From Neolewinella maritima (GTDB taxonomy: Bacteria; Bacteroidota; Bacteroidia; Chitinophagales; Saprospiraceae), in the NCBI RefSeq assembly GCF_923081025.1, contig NZ_CAKLPZ010000007.1, forward strand, positions 1-64,000: a DNA stretch of 64,000 nt, written 5' to 3'. Numbering within the stretch: the first letter of the stretch is position 1; every line of letters begins with the position of its first letter. Position numbers and translations under genes: made by a program. The notes under the pieces are model-generated. The model made no database searches and was not told the origin of the DNA. It saw nothing but the letters and a program-made list of their open reading frames with translations. Below are positions 48,020 through 57,741 of the stretch, piece after piece.

Positions 48020-48967
48020 CTAGCACCCTCCCCCACACTTACGCTCCAAGTCCACGCCAAACAGAAACATGGTGCCATCCTTCACTTCATTGTCCACTTT
48101 GAACTGATCCAGGTCGTATACCTCGCCATTAATGACCACTTCCGGGGCCGCTAGAAGCACCTTCAGTAGCAGGTTCTTAGCGAAGGGCGGGATGCGTTCG
48201 GCTAGTGACAGCCGGTAGTTCTCAATGGTCTTGGTGGCAAAGTAGCCGCCGTTCAGCCCTCCGGCGTCGAAGTTGCCGCCCGTATCGCGTACGGTGCCGT
48301 AGAAGCGCAGGGTGTTGTCGTATTCGATCAACTCCCCCACGTAGGCAGTCGGGGCAGTGTAGCAATTGCCGTAACAGTCCATGCCCTTACCCCTACCCCG
48401 TATAGTGAAGGTCTGACCGGCTTGTGTATCCGGTACGCGCTTAAACTGCTGCGTCTGAATGGTGCGCCGCTCCGTGCCGTCTGCGTTGTAGGCCGTCAGT
48501 TCAACTACCCAGCAGTCCAGGGTGACCGTACTAGTGTCCACGGCCAGGATCTGAAAGGACTTCCCGCACCCATAGGCGACCATACCGGTGGTGATCTCCT
48601 GTCGCACTACCCCATCGGTCACAAAGGCGCGCACGAACGAGCCAAAGCCGGACTGCGGGTCTTTAGGCTCTGCATTGTAACTGTCGAAGAACTGCGTTTG
48701 AACCTGAATGGTATCGCCGGACACGTAGGGAATAGCGTAGGGGCTATCTACCTGACAGGTGTTGCACCACGCCTCCCCTTGTTCCACCAGTAGCCCGGAT
48801 AGTACAGCAGCGTCACATAGCAGACGCGGGGGCAGACAGAGCCGGTAGGCTACTCCGCCTAGGTCGGTACACCCCTGGGGGCTGATCGTGGCAGCGCGCG
48901 CACGTACGAAGCTGGCATCGCCGGTCTGGGCAACGCCGCCCCGCTGAAAGGTATCGAAGTCAGGCAT
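48020..48967 (-). CDS. Cys-rich structural protein
   Basis: 315 residues with many Cys (RLCLPPRLLCDAAVL, AWCNTCQVDS, DCYGNCYTA, ending RKCGGGC). Beta-rich and no signal peptide. Cys richness is shared with the next two genes (48971, 51493), so this is a Cys-rich tail cluster. Probably tail or baseplate. Confidence 0.55.
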   Translation of the reverse strand: MPDFDTFQRGGVAQTGDASFVRARAATISPQGCTDLGGVAYRLCLPPRLLCDAAVLSGLLVEQGEAWCNTCQVDSPYAIPYVSGDTIQVQTQFFDSYNAEPKDPQSGFGSFVRAFVTDGVVRQEITTGMVAYGCGKSFQILAVDTSTVTLDCWVVELTAYNADGTERRTIQTQQFKRVPDTQAGQTFTIRGRGKGMDCYGNCYTAPTAYVGELIEYDNTLRFYGTVRDTGGNFDAGGLNGGYFATKTIENYRLSLAERIPPFAKNLLLKVLLAAPEVVINGEVYDLDQFKVDNEVKDGTMFLFGVDLERKCGGGC

Positions 48968-48970
48968 AGG

Positions 48971-51508
48971 TTAGCAGGTTGAGCAAGGGGCAAAAGCTTC
49001 GCAGGGGCTGCCGGCCGGGGGGCTGGCCTGCTGACGTAGCTTATTATCGAAGTAGGTGGTTTGGGGTAGGCCGTCGGCAAAGCTGACCGCCGCGTAGCCG
49101 GTTGTTTCTCCGGCCTCATCGCAGTAGGCTACGAAGGGGTCAGCCGTATTGAGCTGCCCGGCCCCGGACTGTATGGGGGTGGTAATAGTGGGGCAGCCAT
49201 CCCCGAAGCGCACAACAGCGTAGGCGCGAATGTCCTCTGATCCGGTGATCGTTACCGGCCCCGTGTAGTCTTCAAAGGTCTTCCCCCCGTTGAGGGAGTA
49301 GTAGGCCGTTTCGGTTACCGCTTGGCTGGAGTAGTCGCCTACCACCGTCAGGGTAAGGGCAGTATCGGTCTGCTCCAGTTCCAGGTCAGCCGTATTCAGG
49401 CAGTCGGCTTGCACCTCACACGCGGCTTGGTAGTCTAGCGCGATCGGTGGGCAGGCTTCGGTAAACGTGACGCGCCGCCGCACCCGTACCGGAGTAGAGT
49501 AGCTGGCCTGACACGCGCCCCACGTCTGCCCATTGAGGCTACACTCAATAACGTCCGTAGCTACGGTAGCGGAGAAGTCCTGCGTATGCTCAATGGTCAG
49601 TACCCCATCATCGGTACACGCATGGGTAATGCTTGCGAAGTTATCACACTCCGGCGGTGGGGGAGGCACGTCAGCACAGTCGCAGGTGGCCTCGCACAGC
49701 TTCAGGTTGGGTACATCATCTCCATTAGCCGGACTTAGGGTTTGTAGGGGGCTACGGAACACACAGCCGTCCTCTAGCGTCACGACCGCCGACAGGTACA
49801 CGTCCTGGGGATCTCCGTAGCTGGCTCCCCGAATGGTGCCGGTGCCGGTAATACGCGCCTGTCCTGTGACGGTCTGCCCGCCGCCGTTGAGCGTCTTGAT
49901 CTTGGACGCTAGCAGGTCGGGCCGGTTCACGCCTACGGTATAGGTGTAGGTCTGCCCGTCGCTATTGGGCTTTACCTGGAAGTAGACATTTACGCAGCCA
50001 CAGTCGCAGGTACAGGGTTGGGCTGCCGGTACATTCTGTTCTACGCAAACCTCGTAGCAGCGCGACGTACCCAGGGGAATAGTCGTGGGGTCGATCTCGA
50101 TAGCGGTTCCATCGGTGACCACACCCTGCCCGGCCTCGTACTGTCCGGCCCGGTCGTACTGCGTGACCACTACGCGCCCATCGGGCAGGGCGGCGGGTAG
50201 GTCAATACGTAGCGCCTCAGCCTGTTCGGCGCACACCTTGTCCGGGGCGATGAGCTGCCCGTAGTCCACCGCAGAGAGTTGCACCGGGCAGTACACCACC
50301 TGGGATTCAGTGGGCAGCTTGAACCGGAAGGCGAAGACCAGGAAGGTGGTTCCGGGGTCTACCTCGTGCTGTACCGTGGCGAAAGCTCCATTCACGTCAA
50401 TGCCCTGGCTAACCAGCAGCGCAGGACCGGAGGGGAGGCCGGTAAAGGACGCCTGCCGGGTAACCGATACGCCCCGGAAGTAGTCGGTCATGTCGCCGTC
50501 TAGTCCGGCAGCGGTGAGCGCGGCCCGGTAGCTGGCCGCATCCATCCGAACCGTGACGGCAAACGACTTGCAGGGAGGGATGCTAGTTAGGCAGCCTTCG
50601 GTGTATTCCGTCGTGCCGTCATCGAGGGAGTAGCTAATGTCCCCGGCAATGACGGGCAGCTCCGGGGCGGGCTTGGCCTGACTGACGCAAGACTCCCAGC
50701 CTTCCCCATTGTTGTACACGACGTACACCCGGTAGTCCACCTCGGCATAGTCAGTATCCAGGTCAATGTAGATGAGCGATTTACCGCCGTCCGTCCCGCT
50801 GCTGGGGTCGTAGCGGAGTGCTTTAATGAACGCCGTTCGCGGTAGCCCGTCCACATCCTGCGGCGTCGAGCTGCCCGCCTTTGCGTAGTGTAGGTCAATG
50901 TCAGCTACCACGCCACGTCCTCCGGTAGCTCCCCGGGTGCGGTACACGCCGACGAACACATCGGAGTTTGCCTTGGGATTGATCTTGGCGGTAATGCGCT
51001 GCCTGCCCTCGGTCTTGCGCGTAGAAAAGACGAACTCCACATCCGACCCCCCGCAGAACGGGCGCAGCGCCACCGGCACGTAGGTGGTTAGTTCGTCGCT
51101 CCCGGCGCGTAGGTGTAGGCCCACGGCTGAATCAGTCGAAGCGTAGGGGGTAAACGGTTGGGCCGGATTGGGGGCCGTAGCACCGCCGATAAAGCCCGTT
51201 AGGGACGTAGCAATGAAGCCTAGCGTCAGGCGGAACGAGCGGGGGGATAGTACGGTGATCTCTACCCGATGGCGACCCCACACCGCAGGTCCGTCCAACT
51301 GCATGGGGTAGGTGCCGGGCGCGGTGGGGTAAACCAGGGAATACACGTCCGTCACCCCTGCCGGAGGGGACAGGGTGGAAAAGGTGGCCGGGTTGAGCCG
51401 GAGCACCTGCCCGGTCAGGTCACGGTCAGACTGCACCTGCAACGATACGGTGACGTACTGCCCGGCGGCAACTTGCAGGGGGGAAGGGGTGCCTACGCGG
51501 GTGAGCAT
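48971..51508 (-). CDS. Large Cys-rich tail protein
   Basis: 845 residues. Beta-rich repeated domains with many Cys pairs (TCDCGCVNVYF, CEATCDCADV, then PPPPPECD). The C-terminal end (EAFAPCSTC) is again Cys-rich. Large size and tail position suggest a tail-tip or receptor-binding module stabilised by disulfides after release. No known family recognised. Confidence 0.55.
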   Translation of the reverse strand: MLTRVGTPSPLQVAAGQYVTVSLQVQSDRDLTGQVLRLNPATFSTLSPPAGVTDVYSLVYPTAPGTYPMQLDGPAVWGRHRVEITVLSPRSFRLTLGFIATSLTGFIGGATAPNPAQPFTPYASTDSAVGLHLRAGSDELTTYVPVALRPFCGGSDVEFVFSTRKTEGRQRITAKINPKANSDVFVGVYRTRGATGGRGVVADIDLHYAKAGSSTPQDVDGLPRTAFIKALRYDPSSGTDGGKSLIYIDLDTDYAEVDYRVYVVYNNGEGWESCVSQAKPAPELPVIAGDISYSLDDGTTEYTEGCLTSIPPCKSFAVTVRMDAASYRAALTAAGLDGDMTDYFRGVSVTRQASFTGLPSGPALLVSQGIDVNGAFATVQHEVDPGTTFLVFAFRFKLPTESQVVYCPVQLSAVDYGQLIAPDKVCAEQAEALRIDLPAALPDGRVVVTQYDRAGQYEAGQGVVTDGTAIEIDPTTIPLGTSRCYEVCVEQNVPAAQPCTCDCGCVNVYFQVKPNSDGQTYTYTVGVNRPDLLASKIKTLNGGGQTVTGQARITGTGTIRGASYGDPQDVYLSAVVTLEDGCVFRSPLQTLSPANGDDVPNLKLCEATCDCADVPPPPPECDNFASITHACTDDGVLTIEHTQDFSATVATDVIECSLNGQTWGACQASYSTPVRVRRRVTFTEACPPIALDYQAACEVQADCLNTADLELEQTDTALTLTVVGDYSSQAVTETAYYSLNGGKTFEDYTGPVTITGSEDIRAYAVVRFGDGCPTITTPIQSGAGQLNTADPFVAYCDEAGETTGYAAVSFADGLPQTTYFDNKLRQQASPPAGSPCEAFAPCSTC

Positions 51509-53079
51509 CGTACGGTCAGGTTTTTAAGGGTAATGGTGCAGTCTTCTATCTCGATCTCTTCTACCTCCGCTACGCCTAATTCAGTAAGTACAGTGTACCC
51601 ACCCTCAGCCTGTTTAATGGACGCCACCAACTCGCAGCTATACGGCAGGGTGGCTTCGTCGGCCGAATACATGGGGCGTCCTCCCCGGTCGGGGTGGTCG
51701 ATGAAGTGGAAGTTTTGCCACAGCCCCTCCGGTTCGGATTCAGCAAAGTACATGGGGTAATTATAGGCGTAGAACGTCAGGCCGTCGCGCTGCCCGATTT
51801 GGCGGCGAATGGTGTAGGCATCCAGGGGGTTGTACTCCGGCTCTAGCACTAGTAGTTTGAGCTGGCTGGCCTGATCGTTGGACAGCAGCAGGTCGCGTTC
51901 CCTGCGGTCATCCCGGCAGCCAAACACATTGTAGCGGTTCGTCGTACGAAAGCGGTCAATGAAGTTGTCACCCAAGAACCCCTCCCGATCTCCACCGGGT
52001 ACGTCGTCTGCCTTGTCGAAGCCCCGTTGGTCGAACTGAAACCTAGCGCGGCCAAACTTTACCGGCGTTTCACACTTACCGGTCTTCCACTCCGCGTTCT
52101 CCGGGTTGAACTCAATGACGTCATCGTAATTGGAGCGCAGGCGGTTACCCTGCCGGTCCATCTGGTCATCGGTGTAGGAGTAGTCCCCGAAGGCACACGG
52201 TTCGGTTTCGGCAAAGGTGAAGCACACGCCCTCTACCGCTCCCAGGCTAGTGCGGTAGGCGTCTAGTTTGTCCTTTCGGTCTACGATGAGCCTAGTGGGG
52301 GTAATGAGGTAGTCCAGGTTGAAGGCGGGGCGTAGCAGGTCCAGCAGTTGCAGGGTAGTCAGGTTGGCCCCGTTCGCATCCAGCCAGTTCACGGCTGGAT
52401 CTCTGACCCCGCCCTCGTACTGCAACTGGAACAGCACGGTATTGGCGTAGGGTAGTTCGGTAAAGATGGGGCTAACGAGTTGTAACCCGGCCTTATCGGC
52501 GTGGAAGGTAAGAATGTCCAGTACCCGGGGGGAGGGGGCAAACTGGCCACAGCCGCCGATGTATTCGTAAATGGCGCATATATCAATGTCGCCAATGGGG
52601 CCAAGGTCACACTTTCCGGTTCCGAAGCTGACCACCTTGCAGATGGTACGCACCACCTTAGAGATCGAGGTAATGACCACCAACATGGGCAGCATGACCC
52701 GGAAGTAAATCATTAGGGCGTACTGGACAAAGCCCGGCTGGTTGCAGTAATACACCTTGGGATGGGTGTAGGCTTCGACAAAGCCGTTCTTCCAAAAGAT
52801 GGTTTCCTTCAGGTAGCGGTAGGCGCGTAGTTCGTCGCTGTCTGTTTCCAGGTCGGCGGAAATGGTACACGCATCCGAGCAATAGGTTAGCCCTTTTTTG
52901 GACAGCACGAAGCTAAACCACTGCTTACACGATTCGAGGTAGACTTCTGCGGCAACCGTCTGCCGTTCGTCCTGACAGGAGCCGGTGAAGAACTTAGCGC
53001 GGAGCATATCGTAGCCCGCACCGGTGAATACTAGGCCCGCTGAAGTCGTCAAACCTACCGTGCGGTCCTTGCGGTTCAA
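51493..53079 (-). CDS. Cys-rich tail protein; true start unclear
   Basis: 528 residues from a TTG at 53079. The frame stays open and looks coding ~120 bp further upstream, but no ATG is seen, so the start may be a rarer codon. It has hydrophobic segments (YALMIYFRVMLPMLVVITSI) and Cys (SDACTISAD, IGGCGQFA). Long conserved-looking C-terminal part. It fits a distal-tail or baseplate hub. Overlaps the next gene by 16 bp. Confidence 0.55.
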   Translation of the reverse strand: MNRKDRTVGLTTSAGLVFTGAGYDMLRAKFFTGSCQDERQTVAAEVYLESCKQWFSFVLSKKGLTYCSDACTISADLETDSDELRAYRYLKETIFWKNGFVEAYTHPKVYYCNQPGFVQYALMIYFRVMLPMLVVITSISKVVRTICKVVSFGTGKCDLGPIGDIDICAIYEYIGGCGQFAPSPRVLDILTFHADKAGLQLVSPIFTELPYANTVLFQLQYEGGVRDPAVNWLDANGANLTTLQLLDLLRPAFNLDYLITPTRLIVDRKDKLDAYRTSLGAVEGVCFTFAETEPCAFGDYSYTDDQMDRQGNRLRSNYDDVIEFNPENAEWKTGKCETPVKFGRARFQFDQRGFDKADDVPGGDREGFLGDNFIDRFRTTNRYNVFGCRDDRRERDLLLSNDQASQLKLLVLEPEYNPLDAYTIRRQIGQRDGLTFYAYNYPMYFAESEPEGLWQNFHFIDHPDRGGRPMYSADEATLPYSCELVASIKQAEGGYTVLTELGVAEVEEIEIEDCTITLKNLTVRCSPA

Positions 53080-53186
53080 CCCAAAGGTGAGGCCCAGGGC
53101 ATCCAGTCCCTGTGCGCCATATTCGACCTTATCGAGTAGTATTCGGTTAATTTTGCGTGAAATAGCATCGCCCGCTACAACAATGT

Positions 53187-53194
53187 CAAAGATA
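53187..53194 (-). promoter_or_regulatory. -7 box TATCTTTG
   Basis: Minus strand TATCTTTG with TTG 19-20 nt upstream. It lies inside the open upstream stretch of the 51493 gene and would start a short leader there. Confidence 0.45.
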
Positions 53195-53224
53195 CGCCTT
53201 TCCTTGGGGACAACAACTTAACCC

Positions 53225-53452
53225 ATGAAGTCTACCACTACCGCACTCGTTCTCTGGCTTATCGGCATCTTCGGCATCCTTGGCTTTCACCGCTTTTACC
53301 TCGGCAAATGGGGGACCGGCTTTCTGTGGATGTTCACCGGCGGGGTTGCGGGTATCGGTGCCGTGATCGACCTGTTCACACTCAGCAGTCAGGTCAAGCA
53401 GTACAATACCGGCAAGGAGCTGGATGTTATTCGGACTAAGGCGTTGAAGTAG
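53225..53452 (+). CDS. TM2-domain membrane protein
   Basis: 75 residues, plus strand, against all neighbours. Classic TM2 layout: hydrophobic helix (LVLWLIGIFGILGFHRFYLG), short turn, second helix (GTGFLWMFTGGVAGIGAVID). TM2 proteins are found in bacterial hosts and some phages. Lone orientation among late genes suggests a moron, perhaps altering the host membrane. No clear promoter found upstream. Confidence 0.7.
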   Translation: MKSTTTALVLWLIGIFGILGFHRFYLGKWGTGFLWMFTGGVAGIGAVIDLFTLSSQVKQYNTGKELDVIRTKALK

Positions 53453-53819
53453 GCTCCTCCTCCGGCAACGCCATAAGGTTATCCATGGCGATCTTCCACC
53501 GTCGGCCAATATCTGCTAGGGCGTGTAGGAAGGCTATATCTTGAGTGCGGGTGGGGTTGCAGAACTCCTTTGCTTCGCCTACCTTTTGGAGGAAGGTTAT
53601 TGGAACGTTGGCCGCCTGAAGTACGTGCTCGTCTTCTAGTTCGTACCCATTGGGGTATATGTAGTTTTCGCAAAAATTCTCCCACACCTCGGACCCGGCA
53701 TAAACGGATAATGACGAAAGTCTATGCAACTCGGACGTATAATAAAGGTCCATACGCACTTCGTCATACTCCTCGTTCAGGGCTACTATATCGGCGTTGG
53801 TGCGGGTGGTCTTTTCCAT
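53436..53819 (-). CDS. Hypothetical helical protein
   Basis: 127 residues from the ATG at 53819 (MEKTTRTNADIVALNEEYDE); the longer frame runs through the leader hairpin. Helical with few hydrophobic runs (FLHALADIGRRWKIAMDNL). Its end overlaps the TM2 gene by 17 bp on the other strand. Not recognised. Confidence 0.5.
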   Translation of the reverse strand: MEKTTRTNADIVALNEEYDEVRMDLYYTSELHRLSSLSVYAGSEVWENFCENYIYPNGYELEDEHVLQAANVPITFLQKVGEAKEFCNPTRTQDIAFLHALADIGRRWKIAMDNLMALPEEEPTSTP

Positions 53820-53830
53820 ACCCCAAAGAT

Positions 53831-53862
53831 AAGCCCCGCCCGTCATGAATGGGCAGGGGCTT
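53831..53862 (-). terminator. Terminator-like hairpin before 53819 ATG
   Basis: AAGCCCCTGCCC pairs with GGGCGGGGCTT (53831-53862) then ATCTTTG. The same TATCTTTG (53824-53831) may serve as a -7 box, so the role is unclear. Confidence 0.45.
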
Positions 53863-54001
53863 ATAAACCCTTCCGGTTTGTGAGGTAGCCAGTTATGCAC
53901 AACCAACCACCGCTACCGAAATCTCCATGCCATCAAGCCCGTTCAACGTTTCGGCACTTGTGGGGAAGTTGTTTTCGTTAAACTAAGGGCTTATCGTAAA
54001 A

Positions 54002-54038
54002 GCAGGGTAGTGCAACGTAAAACGAATTGCTACCCTGC
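54002..54038 (-). terminator. Terminator after metzincin unit
   Basis: GCAGGGTAG pairs with CTACCCTGC (54002-54038), inner CAA/TTG, followed by TTTTAC on the minus strand. The 53863-54092 gap otherwise holds no supported gene. Confidence 0.65.
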
Positions 54039-54092
54039 GATCCCCTGAATTGGGTTTGGACTGTAAAGATAGGGAAATTGTATCTTAGCTAC

Positions 54093-54194
54093 ATGGAATA
54101 CCTACTCTTCTTCCTTGGCATTATCGCTGGCATTGTCCTTGCTCTGCTCTTCGGGCTATGGTGGGCTCTCCGGCTTTTTCTTGGGCGGCACTAA
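54093..54194 (+). CDS. 33-residue membrane peptide
   Basis: ATG at 54093 to TAA. One long hydrophobic helix (YLLFFLGIIAGIVLALLFGL) with a short basic tail. TATCTTAG at 54081-54088 with a TTTG upstream may be its promoter. With the TM2 gene it is the only plus-strand gene in the late region. Possible moron. Confidence 0.45.
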   Translation: MEYLLFFLGIIAGIVLALLFGLWWALRLFLGRH

Positions 54195-55015
54195 CCCACC
54201 CCCAGCGCAGCAGCCACCATATCCACATTCTCCCGCTTCAGCAGGGCCACGTCCACCGGCAGGCGAAGCCGCTCCCCCAGAGCTACGACCACCCGCTCCG
54301 GTAGCTTGGCAATGTCCTTGCGCCGGGTAAAGACGCCCTCTAGGTCTACGGTAAGCCCCGATGTTTTACCGGGATAGATGCGGGCTACAAACGCCTTGTC
54401 TACCTCGGATAGCGCGGTATTGAACCCAGCAGAGAAGCCGTTCAACGTCCACCGGCTAGGCACCTGATAGAGCATGATGCTGTCCTTGTCCAAGGGGGAG
54501 GAGTCCACCGCCCCTAGCTCATAGGCTTTAAAGATGTTGTGGTCGATGGTCGCCTTATCCCAATAGTTGGGTGCCTGACTTAGATCGGCGTACACCCTGT
54601 CTTTATCCCACTGGATTGGCTCGTTGGGGTTTTGGTGTTCGTGCGCTAGGCCCAGCATGTGACCGAACTCGTGGAGCACGACGGCCTCATCTAACCACCC
54701 GAAGTTCATCGTTTCGTACTGTACCGGAATGTTGAGCGCATCCCGGCCCAGGTAGGACCGCGACCCCTGCCCCTCGTTAAAGGCAATGCGTACCTCAGCG
54801 ATCGAAGCATCAGGCGTGAACACGAAGGTCAGGTTGGCAAACTCGGTCCACGCTACGCAGTGACGACGCACGAACGCACGTTGGGCCTCATCTCCTCCCA
54901 CGAAGGCGATACGGATGCTCTGACCCGGTTTCCAGTACTTGCCGCGCACCCCTACGGCGCGTTGAATGTTGGGGTTGGTCTTGGGGCTGGCAATGCAGCA
55001 AAAGTGTTCTGACAT
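54191..55015 (-). CDS. Metzincin zinc metalloprotease (astacin/matrixin-like)
   Basis: 274 residues. HEFGHMLGLAHEH (115-127) is a full metzincin zinc motif, followed by a Met-turn SIMLY (~179-183). No signal peptide is seen. It lies directly after the tape measure. It may be a virion protease that acts on host surface protein or matures tail components. Metzincins are rare among phage structural genes. Confidence 0.82.
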   Translation of the reverse strand: MSEHFCCIASPKTNPNIQRAVGVRGKYWKPGQSIRIAFVGGDEAQRAFVRRHCVAWTEFANLTFVFTPDASIAEVRIAFNEGQGSRSYLGRDALNIPVQYETMNFGWLDEAVVLHEFGHMLGLAHEHQNPNEPIQWDKDRVYADLSQAPNYWDKATIDHNIFKAYELGAVDSSPLDKDSIMLYQVPSRWTLNGFSAGFNTALSEVDKAFVARIYPGKTSGLTVDLEGVFTRRKDIAKLPERVVVALGERLRLPVDVALLKRENVDMVAAALGVG

Positions 55016-55017
55016 AT

Positions 55018-57693
55018 CTAGTTTCTAAGTTTTGCTTTGCGCGCTGCGTGACGGGCAGCCACGTCGCCGAGCTTACGCACCCCGCGTTCGTCGATGACTA
55101 CGTTGGTGCCCATGCCGCGTACGTAGCGGATCAGTTCTTTGGTCAGGCTCTCCTGTGACGCTAACCGGCCCTCTACGCCCGACATATCCACGTTGGGGCT
55201 AGAAACGGCGTAGACCGGCTGTGGGGGCGCGATATGGCCTAGTGCCATACCGACAAGGTGAGGTACTTCGTCGTTGCGTACCCCCCACCCCAATAAGGGC
55301 GCGTTCTGCTCTGCGGTAAGTACCCGCTCCCCCCGGTGCAGGACGGCTAGTGCTCCCCCGTCCCCGTCCGGTGCGGTGGGGTCGAAGCGTTCCGTACCTA
55401 CGCGGAAGGACGGTAGATCCCCAAACGCCTGGGTAATGGTCAGCACGGTGGCTCCTACGGTCAGGGCTAGGCTTGCAGCAGTGGCAATGCCTAGGGGGAT
55501 GTTTCCAATAGCAAAGGCTTCGGTAATGGCCCGGATACTTTCGGATGCGCTGACGGCGGTATTTACGGCGATCTCTACGGCGGCGAGCTGCTGCTTTTGC
55601 CGTACCGCTTTCTCGCGCTCTAGTTGCAGTTTGCTTAATCGCTCCCGCTCCAGTTGTAGCTGCTCTGCGTTGCCGTCTTCGGCTAGGCTCGATAGTTCGG
55701 ACAAACGACCCTGGCTGGCGGCTATCTCGGCGTCCTTGCGCTGTACGGCTATGTCGATGAGTTGCAGGGATAGGTCACGCGCTAGGCTAATGGCTTCTAC
55801 GGCTTCGGCCTCGGCTGCTGCCCGCTGTTCTTCCCGGTCCTTGCGGCTCGTGGTCAGGGGCGGGGCTTCGTAGGCTTCTAGGGTCTTGGTGGTCTTGATG
55901 AGCACCTTATCCAGGGCCGATTCGTAGTCCTCCGTCAGGGGGGTGACGGCAATCGTAACCTCTTCTCCCTTCATTCGAGCAATGAGCCGGTCAATGCGCG
56001 CTAGTTCATCCTCCTGCTTGGTAATGTCGTCAATGGCCTGCCGTAGCTGCTCAATGCCGTCGCCCGTGGGGTCAGCAATAGTGGCGAGAATCTTTTCCAG
56101 GCTACTCACCTGCTCCTTCAGTCCGGCCAGCGAGTTGATGGGGGCAAAGGTTTCCTTCACGCCCTTGTTGATCCCCTCCCCTACGGCTTTGCCTACTTCC
56201 CGACCTGCTGCGGTAGCGGCTGCGGTGTCTCCTGCGTCGGGTTCTGGGATCTCTACGGTAATCCCCTCGATCTCTGCATAGCCCTCGTTATAGGCGTCGG
56301 CTACGGACCTGCCCAGCCCCTTGTACTGCTGCCGGGTGCCATTTTCCAAAGCAGCTAACCGGCTGGCTTCGTTTTCGGCAAACAGGTCAGCGAAGGAGGT
56401 ATTGCCCACGAACACGTCGTACAGGTTGCGGGGGTCGAGGATGGTCACCAAGTCCTCCGCGAAGTCAGCCACCGATTGCTTGGCCGATCCGAAGGCGTCC
56501 CTAACGATTTGGGGCAGTTGTTCGATGACGCGGATAATGCCCCCGAACTGTTGCGGCACTCTGCTGACGGCGGCAATGAAGGAGTTAAGTTCTGCGCTGT
56601 TGCGTAGGGCATCGAAGAACGCGCCTAGTCCGTCGATGACAAAACCCAGCACGGTAGCCACCACGGAGAACGTGCGGGCCAGGAAGTTGAGCACCGGCTG
56701 GAACGCACTTATCGAAGTAGTCCCCTCGGTGAAGCGATTAAAGAACGAGCGCACCGCCGTAACGATGGGCTGAATGATTTCGGAGAACGTCTGGAAGGTT
56801 CCCACTAGTACCCGGCTTAGGGGTTCAGCGGCACTTTTAACGACCTCTACGACCTTGAACAGCCCTTCGATGAGCGGCGGGAGGATCTGCCGAATGAGGG
56901 GCAATAGGGCATCTGCTCCATTACGCAGGATGCTATCAAATGCGCCCTTAGCCGTTGACGTTAGACCGGCGAAGGTGGTGGACTGCTTGATGAGTGCGCC
57001 CTCGAACTTACCGCCCGCTTCTCCGGCGTCCTCAAAGGCATCGCGTAGATCCTGAAAGGTGATCTTACCCTGGCTCTGTAATTCCTTGAGTTCGGCGGTA
57101 GACTTACCCAGCGTAGTGGCCAGTAGATCGTAAACCGGAATACCGGCGTTGATGAGTTGTAGCGCGTCCTGCCCGCCCAGCTTGTTCACCCCTGCGACCT
57201 GACCGAAAATAACGGCTAAGTTCTCCAGGTCCGCACCCGTGGCGGCACTCGCGTTACCGATCAGGCGAATATCCTCTTCCACGTCCTGCACCGACCGGCC
57301 AAAACCCAGCAGGGTCTTTGCCGCGTTGTTGATTTGCGTCGGCTCGAAGGGCGTTTCCAGGCTGAACTTGTCCAGGCGTTCCAGTAGGCCCACTGCCTCG
57401 GTAATCGAGCCGGTCAGTACCTCAAAACTGATCTTGGTCTGTTCGTAGTCCTTGGAGAGCTGTAACGCCTTACCCCCCAATGCGCCCAGCCCACTAATGG
57501 CCCCCTGAATGAGGTTAGCCGTCAGGAACCCCCCGGCAGTTTCGGCAATACGCGAAAAGAAGCCGCCGGTAGTACGTGCTGCGGTTTCGGCCTCTGCTTT
57601 GGTCTGCTGAAGTAGCTTGCGCCGTTCCCGTTCAAAGGTGGCACTCTCCGCAATGAAGCGAATGATGATGTTATCCCGGGCGATTGTCGCCAT
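55018..57693 (-). CDS. Tape measure protein
   Basis: 891 residues. NIIIRFIAESATFERERRKL at the start is typical; long helical stretches, a FETPFEPTQINNAAKTLLGF segment, hydrophobic stretches (VATVLGFVIDGLGAFF, VTLTVGATVLTITQAF-like) and a coiled coil of the RELSRLQLERE type. It sets tail length and carries the DNA channel. It sits right after the frameshifted chaperone, as in siphoviruses. A -7 box TATCTTTG is at 57728-57735. Confidence 0.85.
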   Translation of the reverse strand: MATIARDNIIIRFIAESATFERERRKLLQQTKAEAETAARTTGGFFSRIAETAGGFLTANLIQGAISGLGALGGKALQLSKDYEQTKISFEVLTGSITEAVGLLERLDKFSLETPFEPTQINNAAKTLLGFGRSVQDVEEDIRLIGNASAATGADLENLAVIFGQVAGVNKLGGQDALQLINAGIPVYDLLATTLGKSTAELKELQSQGKITFQDLRDAFEDAGEAGGKFEGALIKQSTTFAGLTSTAKGAFDSILRNGADALLPLIRQILPPLIEGLFKVVEVVKSAAEPLSRVLVGTFQTFSEIIQPIVTAVRSFFNRFTEGTTSISAFQPVLNFLARTFSVVATVLGFVIDGLGAFFDALRNSAELNSFIAAVSRVPQQFGGIIRVIEQLPQIVRDAFGSAKQSVADFAEDLVTILDPRNLYDVFVGNTSFADLFAENEASRLAALENGTRQQYKGLGRSVADAYNEGYAEIEGITVEIPEPDAGDTAAATAAGREVGKAVGEGINKGVKETFAPINSLAGLKEQVSSLEKILATIADPTGDGIEQLRQAIDDITKQEDELARIDRLIARMKGEEVTIAVTPLTEDYESALDKVLIKTTKTLEAYEAPPLTTSRKDREEQRAAAEAEAVEAISLARDLSLQLIDIAVQRKDAEIAASQGRLSELSSLAEDGNAEQLQLERERLSKLQLEREKAVRQKQQLAAVEIAVNTAVSASESIRAITEAFAIGNIPLGIATAASLALTVGATVLTITQAFGDLPSFRVGTERFDPTAPDGDGGALAVLHRGERVLTAEQNAPLLGWGVRNDEVPHLVGMALGHIAPPQPVYAVSSPNVDMSGVEGRLASQESLTKELIRYVRGMGTNVVIDERGVRKLGDVAARHAARKAKLRN

Positions 57694-57741
57694 ACTGAAG
57701 CCTGCGTTGGCTTCGCTCCCTTATCCCCAAAGATACGCACT

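Noticed and set aside
53893-53979. Open minus-strand stretch ending TLNGLDGMEISVAVVGCA
   Set aside because: Looks like the C-terminal end of a protein, but only ~28 codons with a stop just upstream; possibly a gene remnant, too short to support.
55274-57055. Chain of plus-strand ORFs opposite the tape measure
   Set aside because: Ser/Arg-rich shadows of the tape measure frame.
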